64,000 nucleotides of DNA, taken from the NCBI GenBank assembly GCA_029964075.1, contig CM057142.1, forward strand, positions 31,374,392 through 31,438,391. The letters run 5' to 3'. Each line of letters begins with the position of its first letter. Within the stretch, counting starts at the first letter, position 1. The translations under genes and the position numbers were made by a program. Under the pieces are notes generated by a model. It was not told the DNA's origin. It saw only the letters and a list, made by a program, of their open reading frames with translations, and made no database searches. The DNA comes from Patiria pectinifera. Taxonomy: Eukaryota; Echinodermata; Asteroidea; Valvatida; Asterinidae. Below, one piece after another: positions 1 to 26,559 of this stretch.

Positions 1-150
1 AAGAAATGTTAAACAGTACCAGGCACTCAATCCTAACTCCCCACACATTTGTGCTTGGAACCTTCCTGAACTCTCCAAAATTCTCCACCGCATACAAACC
101 TGTGACAACGTATTGTACATTCTCAGTACTTATGTTCAAAGGGCATAAAT
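1..150. repeat. Possible fragment of the aatcctcc repeat family
   Basis: tcaatcctaactcccc at 27-42, then aaccttcctgaactctccaaaattctcc, resembles the 10344 copy (ggaaccttcctgaatcc). It precedes the first ALK exon seen, so it is intronic. Confidence 0.4.
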
Positions 151-372
151 ACCCCCTTCACTTAATTTTACAAAATTCTCCACAAGCCCATTATGGATTG
201 ATTTTAAGAGTCTCGGAAGGTTTGTGCAAGCAAGACAAATTGAAAACAGCAATAACATGAAGTAACTTTTGATTGTGACTTTAATGCTCAGTGCGGGAGC
301 CCCTTTCGCACTCTCCAGTTTCTTAGCCACTGTCTCAAATGTCACGTTTGCATGTTGAAAATCCTTCCTCAG

Positions 373-12758
<12,386 letters not shown>

Positions 12759-15700
12759 ATTGCAAAGATACATCATGTTTTTGGGACGTTTGTCAATCAA
12801 CTTTTGATTGCACGGGTAAAGTCTAGAATACACAGTCAAGCTTGACAATTAAAAAACAACTTTAAAAGTATTATTACCTTCAAAGGATTTTCTTTTTATG
12901 GGGGGGGGGCTGCATCACACACATTTGGATCCCCATTATCTTGGCATTTTCTAATTGTGGATGTTGTGGACAATATATGAACAGAACCTCAAGAATAAAA
13001 CCAACACAATGTGAATTAAATAACAGATGGTCAGCTGTATCTTTGTTTATGAAATATTTACAATATTCATTATACAAAAAAAGAAAAGTATAACAATCTT
13101 TAAAGGATTTTTTTGAGTTTAATAAAAGATGGTCAGCTGTATCTTTTTTTATGGAATATTAACAATATTCAGTACACAAAAACAGAAAAGTATAACAATC
13201 TTCAAAGGATTATTTTGAGTTCTTTTTGTGCATCACGCCATGCCATGAATCCTCTTTTACCAGGACACCGAAGTATAGACCTTATATTCGGGTATTGGCA
13301 CAAATTCGTAACAGGATTTCAGCTCTCTCTTTCACTGGATTAATGCCTGCCACCAGCAGGGAACAGTTAGTATCACTTGACTGAACGACTTCTTTGACGG
13401 GCCTGAATCATTCTTCAGTTGCCTAAACACACGTGGATCGTTCATGAATTTAGTATCCAACGTAAAATTTGTTTTTGTCCAGTAATGAAACCATGTTTTC
13501 TGTGTTTGATCATTTAAATTGATGCACAAACAATGAAAATCCAAAAATTATCGGATCGTAAGTGTGGCCGCTGCGGCGCACGATATACGTTCACGCATGC
13601 GTGAACTGGAGAGTGTGAGTGTACGAATGCCTGTGGCCTCCTGTGGCGCAACTAATTGCCTTAAGAGATTAACCAGATAATGTCGCACTGGGCTCAGTCA
13701 AAGATAAGCATTGAAATCCTGGTATTAAAAAGGGCCCAGGCTTTTAAGAGGGAAAATCACCTCATGACATTTGGATGGCCTTCACATGTATCTACGCATT
13801 TTCTAGTCGTCAATGTTGTGGATGATATAATACCAGAACTTTAAGAATAATATTTAAATTGTGAATTTGATGACAAATGGCAGCTGTATCGTTTCTATAA
13901 CATGTATATACAGTATTCAAAGTTTTAACAGCATTATATTTATCCAGTAACCATGACAGTTTTCATCTGTAAAAATTTCAACTAGTTTACCATAGATATA
14001 TAGTTGGTATTTGAATTTGACTATTTTTGACAAAGTGGAATTTGTTTAGAGATCAATTATCAAAGTATAACGATTGGGTCAAGGGATAAAGCAATGCATG
14101 AGTCGGTTGTTAACAGTTGAGATTTCAGTATATTGAGCTCTTGGACTACAGAATTTATTGTATAAATTGTTTATCCAAAAACGGCGAACACCTGACATCA
14201 ACCCATATTATTGGCATCTTCAGTAGGCACTGATATATCCAGCTTGCCATGCTGAAGTAGTTAATGCATTGTTAAACATTCCACGGTTGTTAAAGTGCAA
14301 GTAAAAATTCCCTCCAAACAACTTTATGAGATTAGCTGATTAAGAATTTGTTTTTGCCTTGATATCGTGATTATTGTTCAACAAAAACACACAGGAATGT
14401 AGGACATAAGGAAATGCAGAAGTGAGGCAGCAGATGCCAAGCTTAGGAAAGAATGCGAAATTATACAAGCGGTATTAAACTCGAGGTTGAAACCTACCTC
14501 ATTCATTACAAGGTACATGTCATTTAGAAGAAATCCAAAAATGGAGGTGAATTCTAACAATCAGTGAATGGACTGACGTTTGGAAATACAGAGTGTTATG
14601 GACGAAATTGTGTTTTGTGGTCAAAAGGCTGTGCACGGTTTACACTGTTTTTCCGAAAAGTGTCATACCAACTGAGCTGAAACTTCAACAGGTTTAAGGC
14701 TTTGAACAGTCTTCTCTGGATTTTGAGTGGTGCTACATTGGAAAGAAACAAAATACAGGAAGAGCAAATGGTCCTATATGCCTTTAATTCATATCTATTA
14801 AACATGATATTTCACATCACAAATTCACACAGTTGACTAATAATTTTCATCACTATACAGATACCCATATCTTTAAATAACTGTTCATGCCTTCAGATCC
14901 TACACCAGGGTATTTCAGTGCGTGAGATATGGAGGCTCAAGTGTGTGTGTAAAGGAATGAGGAACTGAGAGTTCCACACAGGTGGTGTAGAAGTTACACG
15001 TACTTTGAAGTGCCTATGTTGTGTCTTTCTTTAAATTAAAATAGCTTTTTGCATGTAGAATTTATTATTTTCCAGAATATGTTTTTGATTGAGCCCGTGG
15101 TAGTTGTTAAGAAACAAGTTGTCCTTAATTTTGATCAAAATGCTGCTTCAAACCTGTCTTTTCGTTGTTGGTATTTATTTTATTTAGTTGTTAATGTTTG
15201 AGTTTTGATATTGAATTTTTTTTTTTTAATTTTGATGTTATTTTTTTTTACGCAAACCTTGTAACGTAGAACATCATTTCCCAGCAAAATATGTGCTTAG
15301 AAGAACACTCCAGTAATTTCTGTTCGGGCATTCAACCGTACACTCAGCATTCCCGTGATAACTTTCAACTATTAAAATGATGCAAGTTGTATAAAATATA
15401 ATAAAATAACTTTTATATTCAATAAGAATGAATTGTGCAAACAGTGTACATAATCATAATTTTAAAAATATGCAATGACCAGATTTTATATAATTTTTTT
15501 TTTATAGTGTTATGAAATATGGCAAGTTATCATGCAAACTAACTGAGGATTGGGTTTAAGTGGGCACTTTTGTGTGAATGTAGTAGGCCTATAGAATCAC
15601 TGAAATGGTATTTAAGAGTTTGATTTTGCTGCACGGTGCACCTGATCGTCAAAAGAAAGCATTATTTTAATTTTAATTCTATTGGTATATTTATGCTGAA

Positions 15701-16284
15701 AATATATTCTGTATATTGGCTGTTGCATTTTTGCTTTTTTAAGTATAAGATGTGAATATAAGTTTGTATGTACACAAATTTGACATTTTATTTTCTATGG
15801 ACTTCAAATGTAGTAATAAATCAATATGCCCGAAGTTAAATGCTTTAACAGTATTATGACTTTATCATTCTGCAAATTCTGCTTTTTAGTTTCAAACTTT
15901 AAGACATTAAAAACGATATTTCCGTTTCTAAAACCTGTTTAAATTTGTGTGTGTTTTGTCCTTTTTTATTTAACCTGAGCACAGCGACACATAACTCGGA
16001 AATAAATTTGGGGTCATTTTTTGTGTGTCCCTTTTACATCTGATTTATGATTTTGTATATTCAGGACACATTCTTTAATGCCTTCTATCTCCAAGAATGA
16101 TTATGTAGAGCAAAATATCTTCCTTTTCAATAATACAGGTCAGGTGTAAAGGGGGTACAAAAAAGTCACTTTTGGATCCCAAATTTATGGAATGATCCCC
16201 AAAGAATGTAGTATCCAGACGCCACTTCTTTGGTTGTGTGCAAAGTCTATGGAGAGTTGCATGCATTTTCAAGTATTTTCTTAC
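12759..16284 (+). other. ALK 3' UTR / downstream flank
   Basis: AT-rich sequence with no supported ORF. Candidate polyadenylation signals AATAAA occur near 12993, 15400 and 16001, so the transcript end cannot be fixed. It contains a local duplication of about 102 bp (13026-13229) and a diverged larger duplicate near 13770-13930. At 16205-16262 there is a short dispersed repeat also seen, inverted, near 44690-44756. Confidence 0.5.
13026..13229. repeat. Tandem duplication of about 102 bp in the ALK 3' flank
   Basis: GATGGTCAGCTGTATC begins at 13026 and again at 13128. Each copy continues through a poly-T tract, an aatattca stretch and aaagtataacaatctt to caaaggatt. Only small differences separate the copies. 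A partial unit precedes near 12880. Confidence 0.8.
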
Positions 16285-16439
16285 ATGTTAAATTTCCCAG
16301 AAAATGCAAAGTTTGCCCAATAAATTTTGATGAAAATGCAAGTTACAATGTTAAATTTCCCAGAAAATCATATTTTGCCAAATTCTGATGAAAATGCTAG
16401 GTTAACCCCTTGCAATTTTATATAACCCAGAAAAGTCAA

Positions 16440-19400
16440 ATTTTGCCCAATTTTGATGAAAATGCAAGGTTAACCCCTTACAATTTTAATTTTTCCACAA
16501 AAGTCAAATTTGGCCCAATTTTGATGAAAATGCAAGGTTATCCCCTTACAATTTGAATTTTCCCAGAAAAGTTAAATTTGGCCCAATTTAGATGAAAATG
16601 CAAGGTTAACTCCTTGCTATTTCAATTTTCCAAGAAAAGTCAAAATAGGCCCAATTTTGATGAAAATGCAAGGGTAACCCCTTACAATTTCAATTTTCCA
16701 AGAAAAGTCAAAATAGGCCCAATTTTGATGAAAATGTTAGGTTAACCCCTTACCATTTCAGTTTTCCAAGAAAAATCAAATTTGCCCAATTTTGATGAAA
16801 ATGCAAGGTTAACCCCTTACGATTCATATTACCGAGAAAAGTCAAATTTGGCCCAATTTTGATGAAAATGCCAGGTTAATCCCTTACTATTTCAATTTTC
16901 CAAGAAAACTCACAATTTGGCCCAATTTTGATGAAAATGCAAGGTTAACCCCTTACAATTTAAATTTCCCCAGAGCAGTCAAATTTTGCCCAATTTTGAT
17001 GAAAATGCAAGGTTAACCCCTTACAATTTTAATTTTCCCACAAAAGTCAAATTTAGCCCAATTTGGATAAAAATGTAAGGTTAACCCCTTACAATTTAGA
17101 TTTTCCCAGAAAATCATATTTTGCCCAATTTTGATGAAAATGCAAGGTTAACCCCTTACTATTTCAATTTTCCAAGAAAAGTCAAATTTTGCCCAATTTT
17201 GATGAAAATGCAAGGTTATCCCCTTACAATTTGAATTTTCCCACAAAAGTCAAACTTTGCCCAATTTTGATGACAATGTAAGGTTAACCCCTTACTATTT
17301 CAATTTTCCAAGAAAAGTCAAATTTAGCCCAATTTTGATGAAAATGTAAGGTTAACCCCTTACTATTTCAATTTTCCAAGAAAAGTCAAATTTTGCCCAA
17401 TTTTTATAAAAATGCCAGGGTAATCCCTTACTATTTCAATTTTCCAAGAAAAGTCAAATTTGGCCCAATTTTGAAGAAAATCCAAGGTTAAACCCTTACT
17501 ATTTCAATTTTCCAAGAAAAGTCACAATTTGCCCAATTTTGATGAAAATGCAAGGTTAATCCCTTACTATTTCAATTTTCCAAGAAAAGTCAAAATAGGC
17601 CCAATTTTGATGAAAATGCAAGGTTAACCCCTTACGATTTAAAATTTCCCACAAAAGTCAAATTTTGCCCAATTTTGATGAAAATGCAAGGTTAACCCCT
17701 TACTATTTCAATTTTTCCACAAAAGTCAAATTTTGCCCAATTTTGATGAAAAAGCAAGGTTAACCCCTTACTATTTCAATTTTCCCAGAAGAGTCCAATT
17801 TTGCCCAATTTTGATGAAAATGCAAGGTTATCCCCTTACAATTTGAATTTTCCCAGAAAAGTTAAATTTGGCCCAATTTAGATGAAAATGCAAGGTTAAC
17901 TCCTTGCTATTTCAATTTCCCAAGAAAAGTCAAAATAGGCCCAATTGTGATGAAAATGTAAGGGTAACCCCTTACAATTTTAATTTTGATGAAAATGCAA
18001 GGTTAACCCCTTACTATTTCAATTTTTCCACAAAAGGCAAATTTTGCCCAATTTTGATGAAAAAGCAAGGTTAACCCCTTACTATTTCAATTTTCCCATA
18101 AGAGTCAAATTTTGCCCAATTTTGATGAAAATGCATGGTTATCCCCTTACAATTTGAATTTTCCCAGAAAAGTTAAATTTGGCCCAATTTAGATGAAAAT
18201 GCAAGGTTAACTCCTTGCTATTTCAATTTCCCAAGAAAAGTCAAAATAGGCCCAATTGTGATGAAAATGTAAGGGTAACTCCTTACAATTTTAATTTTCC
18301 AAGAAAAGTCAAAATAGGCCCAATTTTGATGAAAATGTAAGGTTAAGCCCTTACTATTTCAGTTTTCCAAGAAAAATCAAATTTGCCCAATTTTGATGAA
18401 AATGCCAGGGTAATCTCTACAATTTTATTTTTCCCAGAAAAGTAAAATTTGGCCCAATTTTGATGAAAATGCAAGGTTAACCCCTTAAAATTTTAATTTT
18501 TCCACAAAAGTCAAATTTTGCCCAATTTTGATGAAAATGCAAGGTTATCCCCTTACAATTTGAATTTTCCCAGAAAAGTTAAATTTGGCCCAATTTAGAT
18601 GAAAATGCAAGGTTAACTCCTTGCTATTTCAATTTTCCAAGAAAAGTCAAAATAGGCCCAATTTTGATGAAAATGCAAGGGTAACCCCTTACAATTTCAA
18701 TTTTCCAAGAAAAGTCAAAATAGGCCCAATTTTGATGAAAATGTTAGGTTAACCCCTTACCATTTCAGTTTTCCAAGAAAAATCAAATTTGCCCAATTTT
18801 GATGAAAATGCAAGGTTAACCCCTTACGATTCATATTACCGAGAAAAGTCAAATTTGGCCCAATTTTGATGAAAATGCCAGGTTAATCCCTTACTATTTC
18901 AATTTTCCAAGAAAACTCACAATTTGGCCCAATTTTGATGAAAATGCAAGGTTAACCCCTTACAATTTAAATTTCCCCAGAGCAGTCAAATTTTGCCCAA
19001 TTTTGATGAAAATGCAAGGTTAACCCCTTACAATTTTAATTTTCCCACAAAAGTCAAATTTAGCCCAATTTGGATAAAAATGTAAGGTTAACCCCTTACA
19101 ATTTAGATTTTAGCAGAAAATCATATTTTGCCCAATTTTGATGAAAATGCAAGGTTAACCCCTTACTATTTCAATTTTCCAAGAAAAGTCAAATTTTGCC
19201 CAATTTTGATGAAAATGCAAGGTTATCCCCTTACAATTTGAATTTTCCCACAAAAGTCAAACTTTGCCCAATTTTGATGACAATGTAAGGTTAAACCCTT
19301 ACTATTTCAATTTTCCAAGAAAAGTCAAATTCAGCCCAATTTTGATGAAAATGTAAGGTTAACCCCTTACTATTTCAATTTTCCAAGAAAAGTCAAATTT

Positions 19401-20510
19401 TGCCCAATTTTTATAAAAATGCCAGGGTAATCCCTTACTATTTCAATTTTCCAAGAAAAGTCAAATTTGGCCCAATTTTGAAGAAAATCCAAGGTTAAAC
19501 CCTTACTATTTCAATTTTCCAAGAAAAGTCACAATTTGCCCAATTTTGATGAAAATGCAAGGTTAATCCCTTACTATTTCAATTTTCCAAGAAAAGTCAA
19601 AATAGGCCCAATTTTGATGAAAATGCAAGGTTAACCCCTTACGATTTAAAATTTCCCACAAAAGTCAAATTTTGCCCAATTTTGATGAAAATGCAAGGTT
19701 AACCCCTTACTATTTCAATTTTTCCACAAAAGTCAAATTTTGCCCAATTTTGATGAAAAAGCAAGGTTAACCCCTTACTATTTCAATTTTCCCAGAAGAG
19801 TCCAATTTTGCCCAATTTTGATGAAAATGCAAGGTTATCCCCTTACAATTTGAATTTTCCCAGAAAAGTTAAATTTGGCCCAATTTAGATGAAAATGCAA
19901 GGTTAACTCCTTGCTATTTCAATTTCCCAAGAAAAGTCAAAATAGGCCCAATTGTGATGAAAATGTAAGGGTAACCCCTTACAATTTTAATTTTGATGAA
20001 AATGCAAGGTTAACCCCTTACTATTTCAATTTTTCCACAAAAGGCAAATTTTGCCCAATTTTGATGAAAAAGCAAGGTTAACCCCTTACTATTTCAATTT
20101 TCCCATAAGAGTCAAATTTTGCCCCATTTTGATGAAAATGCATGGTTATCCCCTTACAATTTGAATTTTCCCAGAAAAGTTAAATTTGGCCCAATTTAGA
20201 TGAAAATGCAAGGTTAACTCCTTGCTATTTCAATTTCCCAAGAAAAGTCAAAATAGGCCCAATTGTGATGAAAATGTAAGGGTAACTCCTTACAATTTTA
20301 ATTTTCCAAGAAAAGTCAAAATAGGCCCAATTTTGATGAAAATGTAAGGTTAAGCCCTTACTATTTCAGTTTTCCAAGAAAAATCAAATTTGCCCAATTT
20401 TGATGAAAATGCCAGGGTAATCTCTACAATTTTATTTTTCCCAGAAAAGTAAAATTTGGCCCAATTTTGATGAAAATGCAAGGTTAACCCCTTAAAATTT
20501 TAATTTTCCC
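16440..20510. repeat. Higher-order repeat: tandem 2007-bp duplication inside the satellite
   Basis: About 16440-18500 and 18447-20510 are nearly identical, offset by 2007 bp. The same variant order and the same half-unit deletion (ttttaattttgatgaaaatg near 17970 and 19990) appear in both. Differences seen are few, for example cccagaaaat against tagcagaaaat near 17104 and 19111. The offset equals 29.5 units. Confidence 0.93.
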
Positions 20511-23500
20511 ACAAAAGTCAACCTTTGCCCAATTTTGATTAAAATGTAAGGTTAACCCCTTACTGTTTCAATTTTCCAAGAAAAGTCAAATTTAGCCCAA
20601 TTTTGATAAAAATGCAAGGTTTACCCCTTACGATTTCATATTACCGAGAAAAGTCACATTTGGCCCAATTTTGAAGAAAATCCAAGGTTAATCCCTTACT
20701 ATTTCAATTTTCCAAGAAAAGTCACAATTTGCCCAATTTTGATGAAAATGCAAGGTTAATCCCTTACTATTTCAATTTTCCAAGAAAAGTTAAATTTGGC
20801 CCAATTTCGATGAAAATGCAAGGTTAACCCCTTACTATTTAAATTTTCCAAGAAAAGTAAAATTTTGCCCAATTTTGATGAAAATGCAAGGTCAAACCCT
20901 TACAATTTGAATTTTCCCAGAAAAGTTAAATTTGGCCCAATTTAGATGAAAATGCAAGGTTAACTCCTTGCTATTTCAATTTTCCAAGAAAAGTCAAAAT
21001 AGGCCCAATTTTGATGAAAATGCAAGGGTAACCCCTTACAATTTTAATTTTCCAAGAAAAGTCAAATTTTGCCCAATTTTGATAAAAATGCAAGGTTAAC
21101 TGCTTACAATTTTAATTTTCCCAGAAAAGTAAAAATTTGGCCCAACTTTGATGAAAATGCAAGGTTAAACCCTAACTATTTCAATTTTCCCAGAAAAGTC
21201 AAATTTTTCCCAATTTTGATGAAAATGCAAGGTTATCCCCTTACTATTTCAGTTTTCCAAGAAAAATCAAATTTGCCCAATTTTTATGAAAATGCAAGGT
21301 TAACCCCTTACGATTCATATTACCGAGAAAAGTCAAATTTGGCCCAATTTTGATGAAAATGCAAGGTTAATCCCTTACTATTTCAATTTTCCAAGAAAAC
21401 TCACAATTTGGCCCAATTTTGATGAAAATGCAAGGTTAACCCCTTACATTTTGAATTTCCCCAGAGTAGTCAAATTTTGCCCAATTTTGATAAAAATGCA
21501 AGGTGAACCCCTTACAATTTAAATTTTCCAAGAAAAGTCAAAGTTTGCCCAATTTTGATGAAAATGCAAGTTTAACCCCTTACAATTTTAATTTTCCCAC
21601 AAAAGTCAAATTTAGCCCAATTTGGGTAAAAATGTAAGGTTAACCCCTTACAATTTAGATTTTCCCAGAAAATCATATTTTGCCCAATTTTGATGAAAAT
21701 GCAAGGTTAACCCCTTACTATTTCAATTTTCCAAGAAAAGTCAAATTTTGCCCAATTTTGATGAAAATGCAAGGTTATCCCCTTACAATTGGAATTTTCC
21801 CAAAAAAGTCAAAGTTTGCCCAATTTTGATGAAAATGTAAGGTTAACCCCTTACTATTTCAATTTTCCAAGAAAAGTCAAATTCAGCCCAATTTTGATAA
21901 AAATGCCAGGGTAATCCCTTACTATTTCAATTTTCCAAGAAAAGTCAAAATAGGCCCAATTTTGATGAAAATGCAAGGTTAACCCCTTACGATTAAAATT
22001 TTCCCACAAAAGTCAAATTTTGCCCAATTTTGATGAAAATGCAAGGTTAACCCCTTACTATTTCAATTTTTCCACAAAAGTCAAATTTTGCCCAATTTTG
22101 ATGAAAATGCAAGGGTAACCCCTTACTATTTCAATTTTCCCAGAAAAGTCAAATTTTGCCCAATTTTGATGAAAATGCATGGTTATCCCCTTACAATTTC
22201 AATTTTCCCAGAAAAGTAAAATTTGGCCCAATTTAGATGAAAATGCAAGGTTAACTCCTTGCTATTTCAATTTCCCGAGAAAAGTCAAAATAGGCCCAAT
22301 TGTGATGAAAATGTAAGGTTAACCCCTTACAAATTAAATTTTCCAAGAAAAGTCAAAGTTTGCCCAATTTTGATGAAAATGTAAGGTTAACCCCTTCCTA
22401 TTTCAATTTTCCAAGAAAAGTCAAATTCAGCCCAATTTTGATAAAAATACCAGGGTAATCCCTTACTATTTCAATTTTCTAAGAAAAGTCAAAATAGGCC
22501 CAATTTTGATGAAAATGCAAGGTTAACCCCTTACTATTTCAATTTTTCCACAAAAGTCAAATTTTGCCCAATTTTGATGAAAATGCAAGGGTTACCACTT
22601 ACTTTTTCAATTTTCCCAGAAAAGTCAAATTTTGCCCAAATTTGATGAATATGCATGGTTATCCCCTTACAATTTGAATTTTCCCAGAAAAGTGAAATTT
22701 GGCCCAATTTAGATGAAAGTGCAAGGTTAACTCCTTGCTATTTCAATTTCCCGAGAAAAGTCAAAATAGGCCCAATTGTGATGAAAATGTAAGGGTAACC
22801 CCTTACAAATTAAATTTTACAAGAAAAGTCCAAGTTTGCCCAATTTTGATGAAAATGCAAGGTTAACCCCTTACAATTTTAATTTTCCCACAAAAGTCAA
22901 ATTTAGCCCAATTTGGATAAAAATGTAAGGTTAACCCCTTACAATTTTGATTTTCCCAGAAAATCATATTTTTTCCCAATTCTGATGAAAATGCAAGGTT
23001 AACCCCTTACTATTTCAATTTTCCAAGAAAAGTCAAATTTGGCCCAATTTTGAAGAAAATCCAAGGTTAATCCCTTACTATTTCAATTTTCCAAGAAAAG
23101 TCACAATTTGCCCAATTTTGATGAAAATGCAAGGTAAATCCCTTACTATTTCAATTTTCCAAGAAAAGTCAAAATAGGCCCAATTTTGATGAAAATGCAA
23201 GGTTATCCCCTTACAATTGGAATTTTCCCACAAAAGTCAAACTTTGCCCAATTTTGATGAAAATGTAAGGTTAACCCCTTACTATTTCAATTTTCCAAGA
23301 AAAGTCAAATTCAGCCCAATTTTGATAAAAATGCCAGGGTAATCCCTTACTATTTCAATTTTCCAAGAAAAGTCAAATTTGGCCCAATTTTGAAGAAAAT
23401 GCAAGGTTAATCCCTTACTATTTCAATTTTCCAAGAAAAGTCACAATTTGCCCAATTTTGATGAAAATGCAAGGTTAATCCCTTACTATTTCAATTTTCC

Positions 23501-24649
23501 AAGAAAAGTCAAAATAGGCCCAATTTTGATGAAAATGCAAGGTTAACCCCTTACGATTAAAATTTTCCCACAAAAGTCAAATTTTGCCCAATTTTGATGA
23601 AAATGCAAGGTCAACCCCTTACTATTTCAATTTTTCCACAAAAGTCAAATTTTGCCCAATTTTGATGAAAATGCAAGGGTAACCCCTTACTATTTCAATT
23701 TTCCCAGAAAAGTCAAATTTTTCCCAATTTTGATGAAAATGCATGGTTATCCCCTTACAATTTCAATTTTCCCAGAAAAGTAAAATTTGGCCCAATTTAG
23801 ATGAAAATGCAAGGTTAACTCCTTGCTATTTCAATTTCCCGAGAAAAGTCAAAATAGGCCCAATTGTGATGAAAATGTAAGGGTAACCCCTTACTATTTT
23901 AATTTTCCAAGAAAAGTCAAAATAGGCCCAATGTTGATGAAAATGTAAGGTTAACCCCTTACAAATTAAATTTTCCAAGAAAAGTCAAAGTTTGCCCAAT
24001 TTTGATGAAAATGCAAGGTTAACCCCTTACAATTTTAATTTTCCCACAAAAGTCAAATTTAGCCCAATTGGGACAAAAATGTAAGGTTAACCCCTTACAA
24101 TTTTGATTTTCCCAGAAAATCATATTTTGCCCAATTTTGATGAAAATGCAAGGTTAACCCCTTACTATTTCAATTTTCCAAGAAAAGTCAAATTTTGCCC
24201 AATTTTGATGAAAATGCAAGGTTATCCCCTTACAATTTTAATTTTCCCACAAAAGTCAAACTTTGCCCAATTTTGATGACAATGTAAGGTTAACCCCTTA
24301 CTATTTCAATTTTCCAAGAAAAGTCAAATTTAGCCCAATTTTGATGAAAATGCAAGGTTAACCCCTTACTACTTCAATTTTCCAAGAAAAGTCAAATTCA
24401 GCCCAATTTTGATAAAAATGCCAGGGTAATCCCTCACTATTTCAATTTTCCAAGAAAAGTCCAATTTGGCCCAATTTTCAAGAAAATCCAAGGTTAACCC
24501 CTTACTATTTCAATTTTCCAAGAAAAATCACAATTTGCCCAATTTTGATGAAAATACAAGGTTAATCCCTTACTATTTCAATTTTCCAAGAAAAGTCAAA
24601 ATAGGCCCAATTTTGATGAAAATGCAAGGTTAACCCCTTACGATTTCAA

Positions 24650-25880
24650 TTTTCCCAGAAAAGTCAAATTTTGCCCAATTTTGATGGAATTGCAAGGTTA
24701 TCCCCTTACAATTTGAATTTTCCCAGAAAAGTTAAATTTTTCCCAATTTTGATGAAAATGCAAGGTTAACCCCTTACTATTTCAATTTTCCAACAAAAGT
24801 CAAAATAGGCCCAATTTTGATGAAAATGCAAGGGTAACCCCTTACAATTTTAATTTTCCAAGAAAAGTCAAAATAGGCCCAATTTTGATGAAAATGTAAG
24901 GTTAACCCCTTACTATTTCAATTTTCCGAGTAAAGTCAAATTTTGCCCAATTTTTATGAAAATGCAAGATTAACCCCTTACGATTCATATTACCGAGAAA
25001 AGTCAAATTTTGCCCAATTTTGATGAAAATGCAAGGTTAATCCCTTACTATTTCAATTTTCCAAGAAAACTCACAATTTGCCCAATTTTGATGAAAATGC
25101 AAGGTTAACCCCTTACAATTTTAATTTTCCAAGAAAAGTCAAATTTTGCCCAATTTTGATAAAAATGCAAGGTTAACTGCTTTCAATTTTAATTTTCCCA
25201 GAAAAGTAAAAATTTGGCCCAACTTTGATGAAAATGCAAGGTTAAACCCTTACTATTTCAATTTTCCCAGAAAAGTCAAATTTTTCCCAATTTTGATGGA
25301 ATTGCAAGGTTATCCCCTTACAATTTGAATTTTCCCAGAAAAGTTAAATTTTTCCCAATTTTGATGAAAATGCAAGGTTAACCCCTTACTATTTCAATTT
25401 TCCAAGAAAAGTCAAAATAGGCCCAATTTTGATGAAAATGCAAGGGTAACCCCTTACAATTTTAATTTTCCAAGAAAAGTCAAAATAGGCCCAATTTTGA
25501 TGAAAATGTAAGGTTAACCCCTTACTATTTCAATTTTCCGAGTAAAGTCAAATTTTGCCCAATTTTTATGAAAATGCAAGATTAACCCCTTACGATTCAT
25601 ATTACCGAGAAAAGTCAAATTTTGCCCAATTTTGATGAAAATGCAAGGTTAATCCCTTACTATTTCAATTTTCCAAGAAAACTCACAATTTGCCCAATTT
25701 TGATGAAAATGCAAGGTTAACCCCTTACAATTTTAATTTTCCAAGAAAAGTCAAATTTTGCCCAATTTTGATAAAAATGCAAGGTTAACTGCTTTCAATT
25801 TTAATTTTCCCAGAAAAGTAAAAATTTGGCCCAACTTTGATGAAAATGCAAGGTTAAACCCTTACTATTTCAATTTTCCC
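24650..25880. repeat. Higher-order repeat: tandem 612-bp duplication (9 units)
   Basis: The marker gatggaattgcaagg starts at 24683 and 25295. The surrounding nine units match, including the rare ctgctttcaattttaa variant at about 25180 and 25792. The offset is exactly 9 x 68 bp. Confidence 0.9.
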
Positions 25881-26559
25881 AGAAAAGTCAAATTTTTCCC
25901 AATTTTGATGAAAATGCAAGGTTATCCCCTTACAATTTTAATTTCCCCAGAAATGTCAAATTTGGCCCATTTTTGATGAAAATGCAAGGTTAACCCCTTT
26001 CGATTTCATATTACCCAGAAAAGTCAAATTTTTCCCAATTTTGATGAAAATGCAAGCTAAACCTCTTACAATGTTAAATTTCCCGAAAAATCGAATTTTG
26101 CCTAATTTTGATGAAAATGCAAGGTTAACCCCTTACAATTTTAAATTTTCCCAGAAAAGTCACATTTTGCCCAATTTTGATGAAAATGCAAGGTTAATCC
26201 CATACAATGTTAAATTTCCCAGAAAAATCGAATTTTGCCCAATTTTGATGAAAATGCAAGGTTAATCCCTTACAATTGGAATTTTCCAAGAAAAGTCAAA
26301 TTTTGCCCAATTTTGATGAAAATGCAAGGTTAACCCCTTACAATGTTAAATTTCCCAGAAAAAAATTCGAATTTTGCCCAATTTTGATGAAAATGCAAGG
26401 TTAATCCCTTACAATTTAAATTTCCCAGAAAAATCGAATTTTGCCCAATTTTGATGAAAATGCAAGGTTAACCCCTTACAATGTTAAATTTCCCAAAAAA
26501 AATCGAATTTTGCCTAATTTTGAAGAAAATGCAAGGTTAACCCCTTACAATTGGAATTT

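Noticed and set aside
21069..21353. Open frames in the satellite (also 25146-25328, 25758-25976, 26041-26265) encoding repeated NFDENARL-like peptides
   Set aside because: They are translations of the 68-bp units, which shift frame each unit. They stop randomly, have no splice or start context, and show no selection signal.
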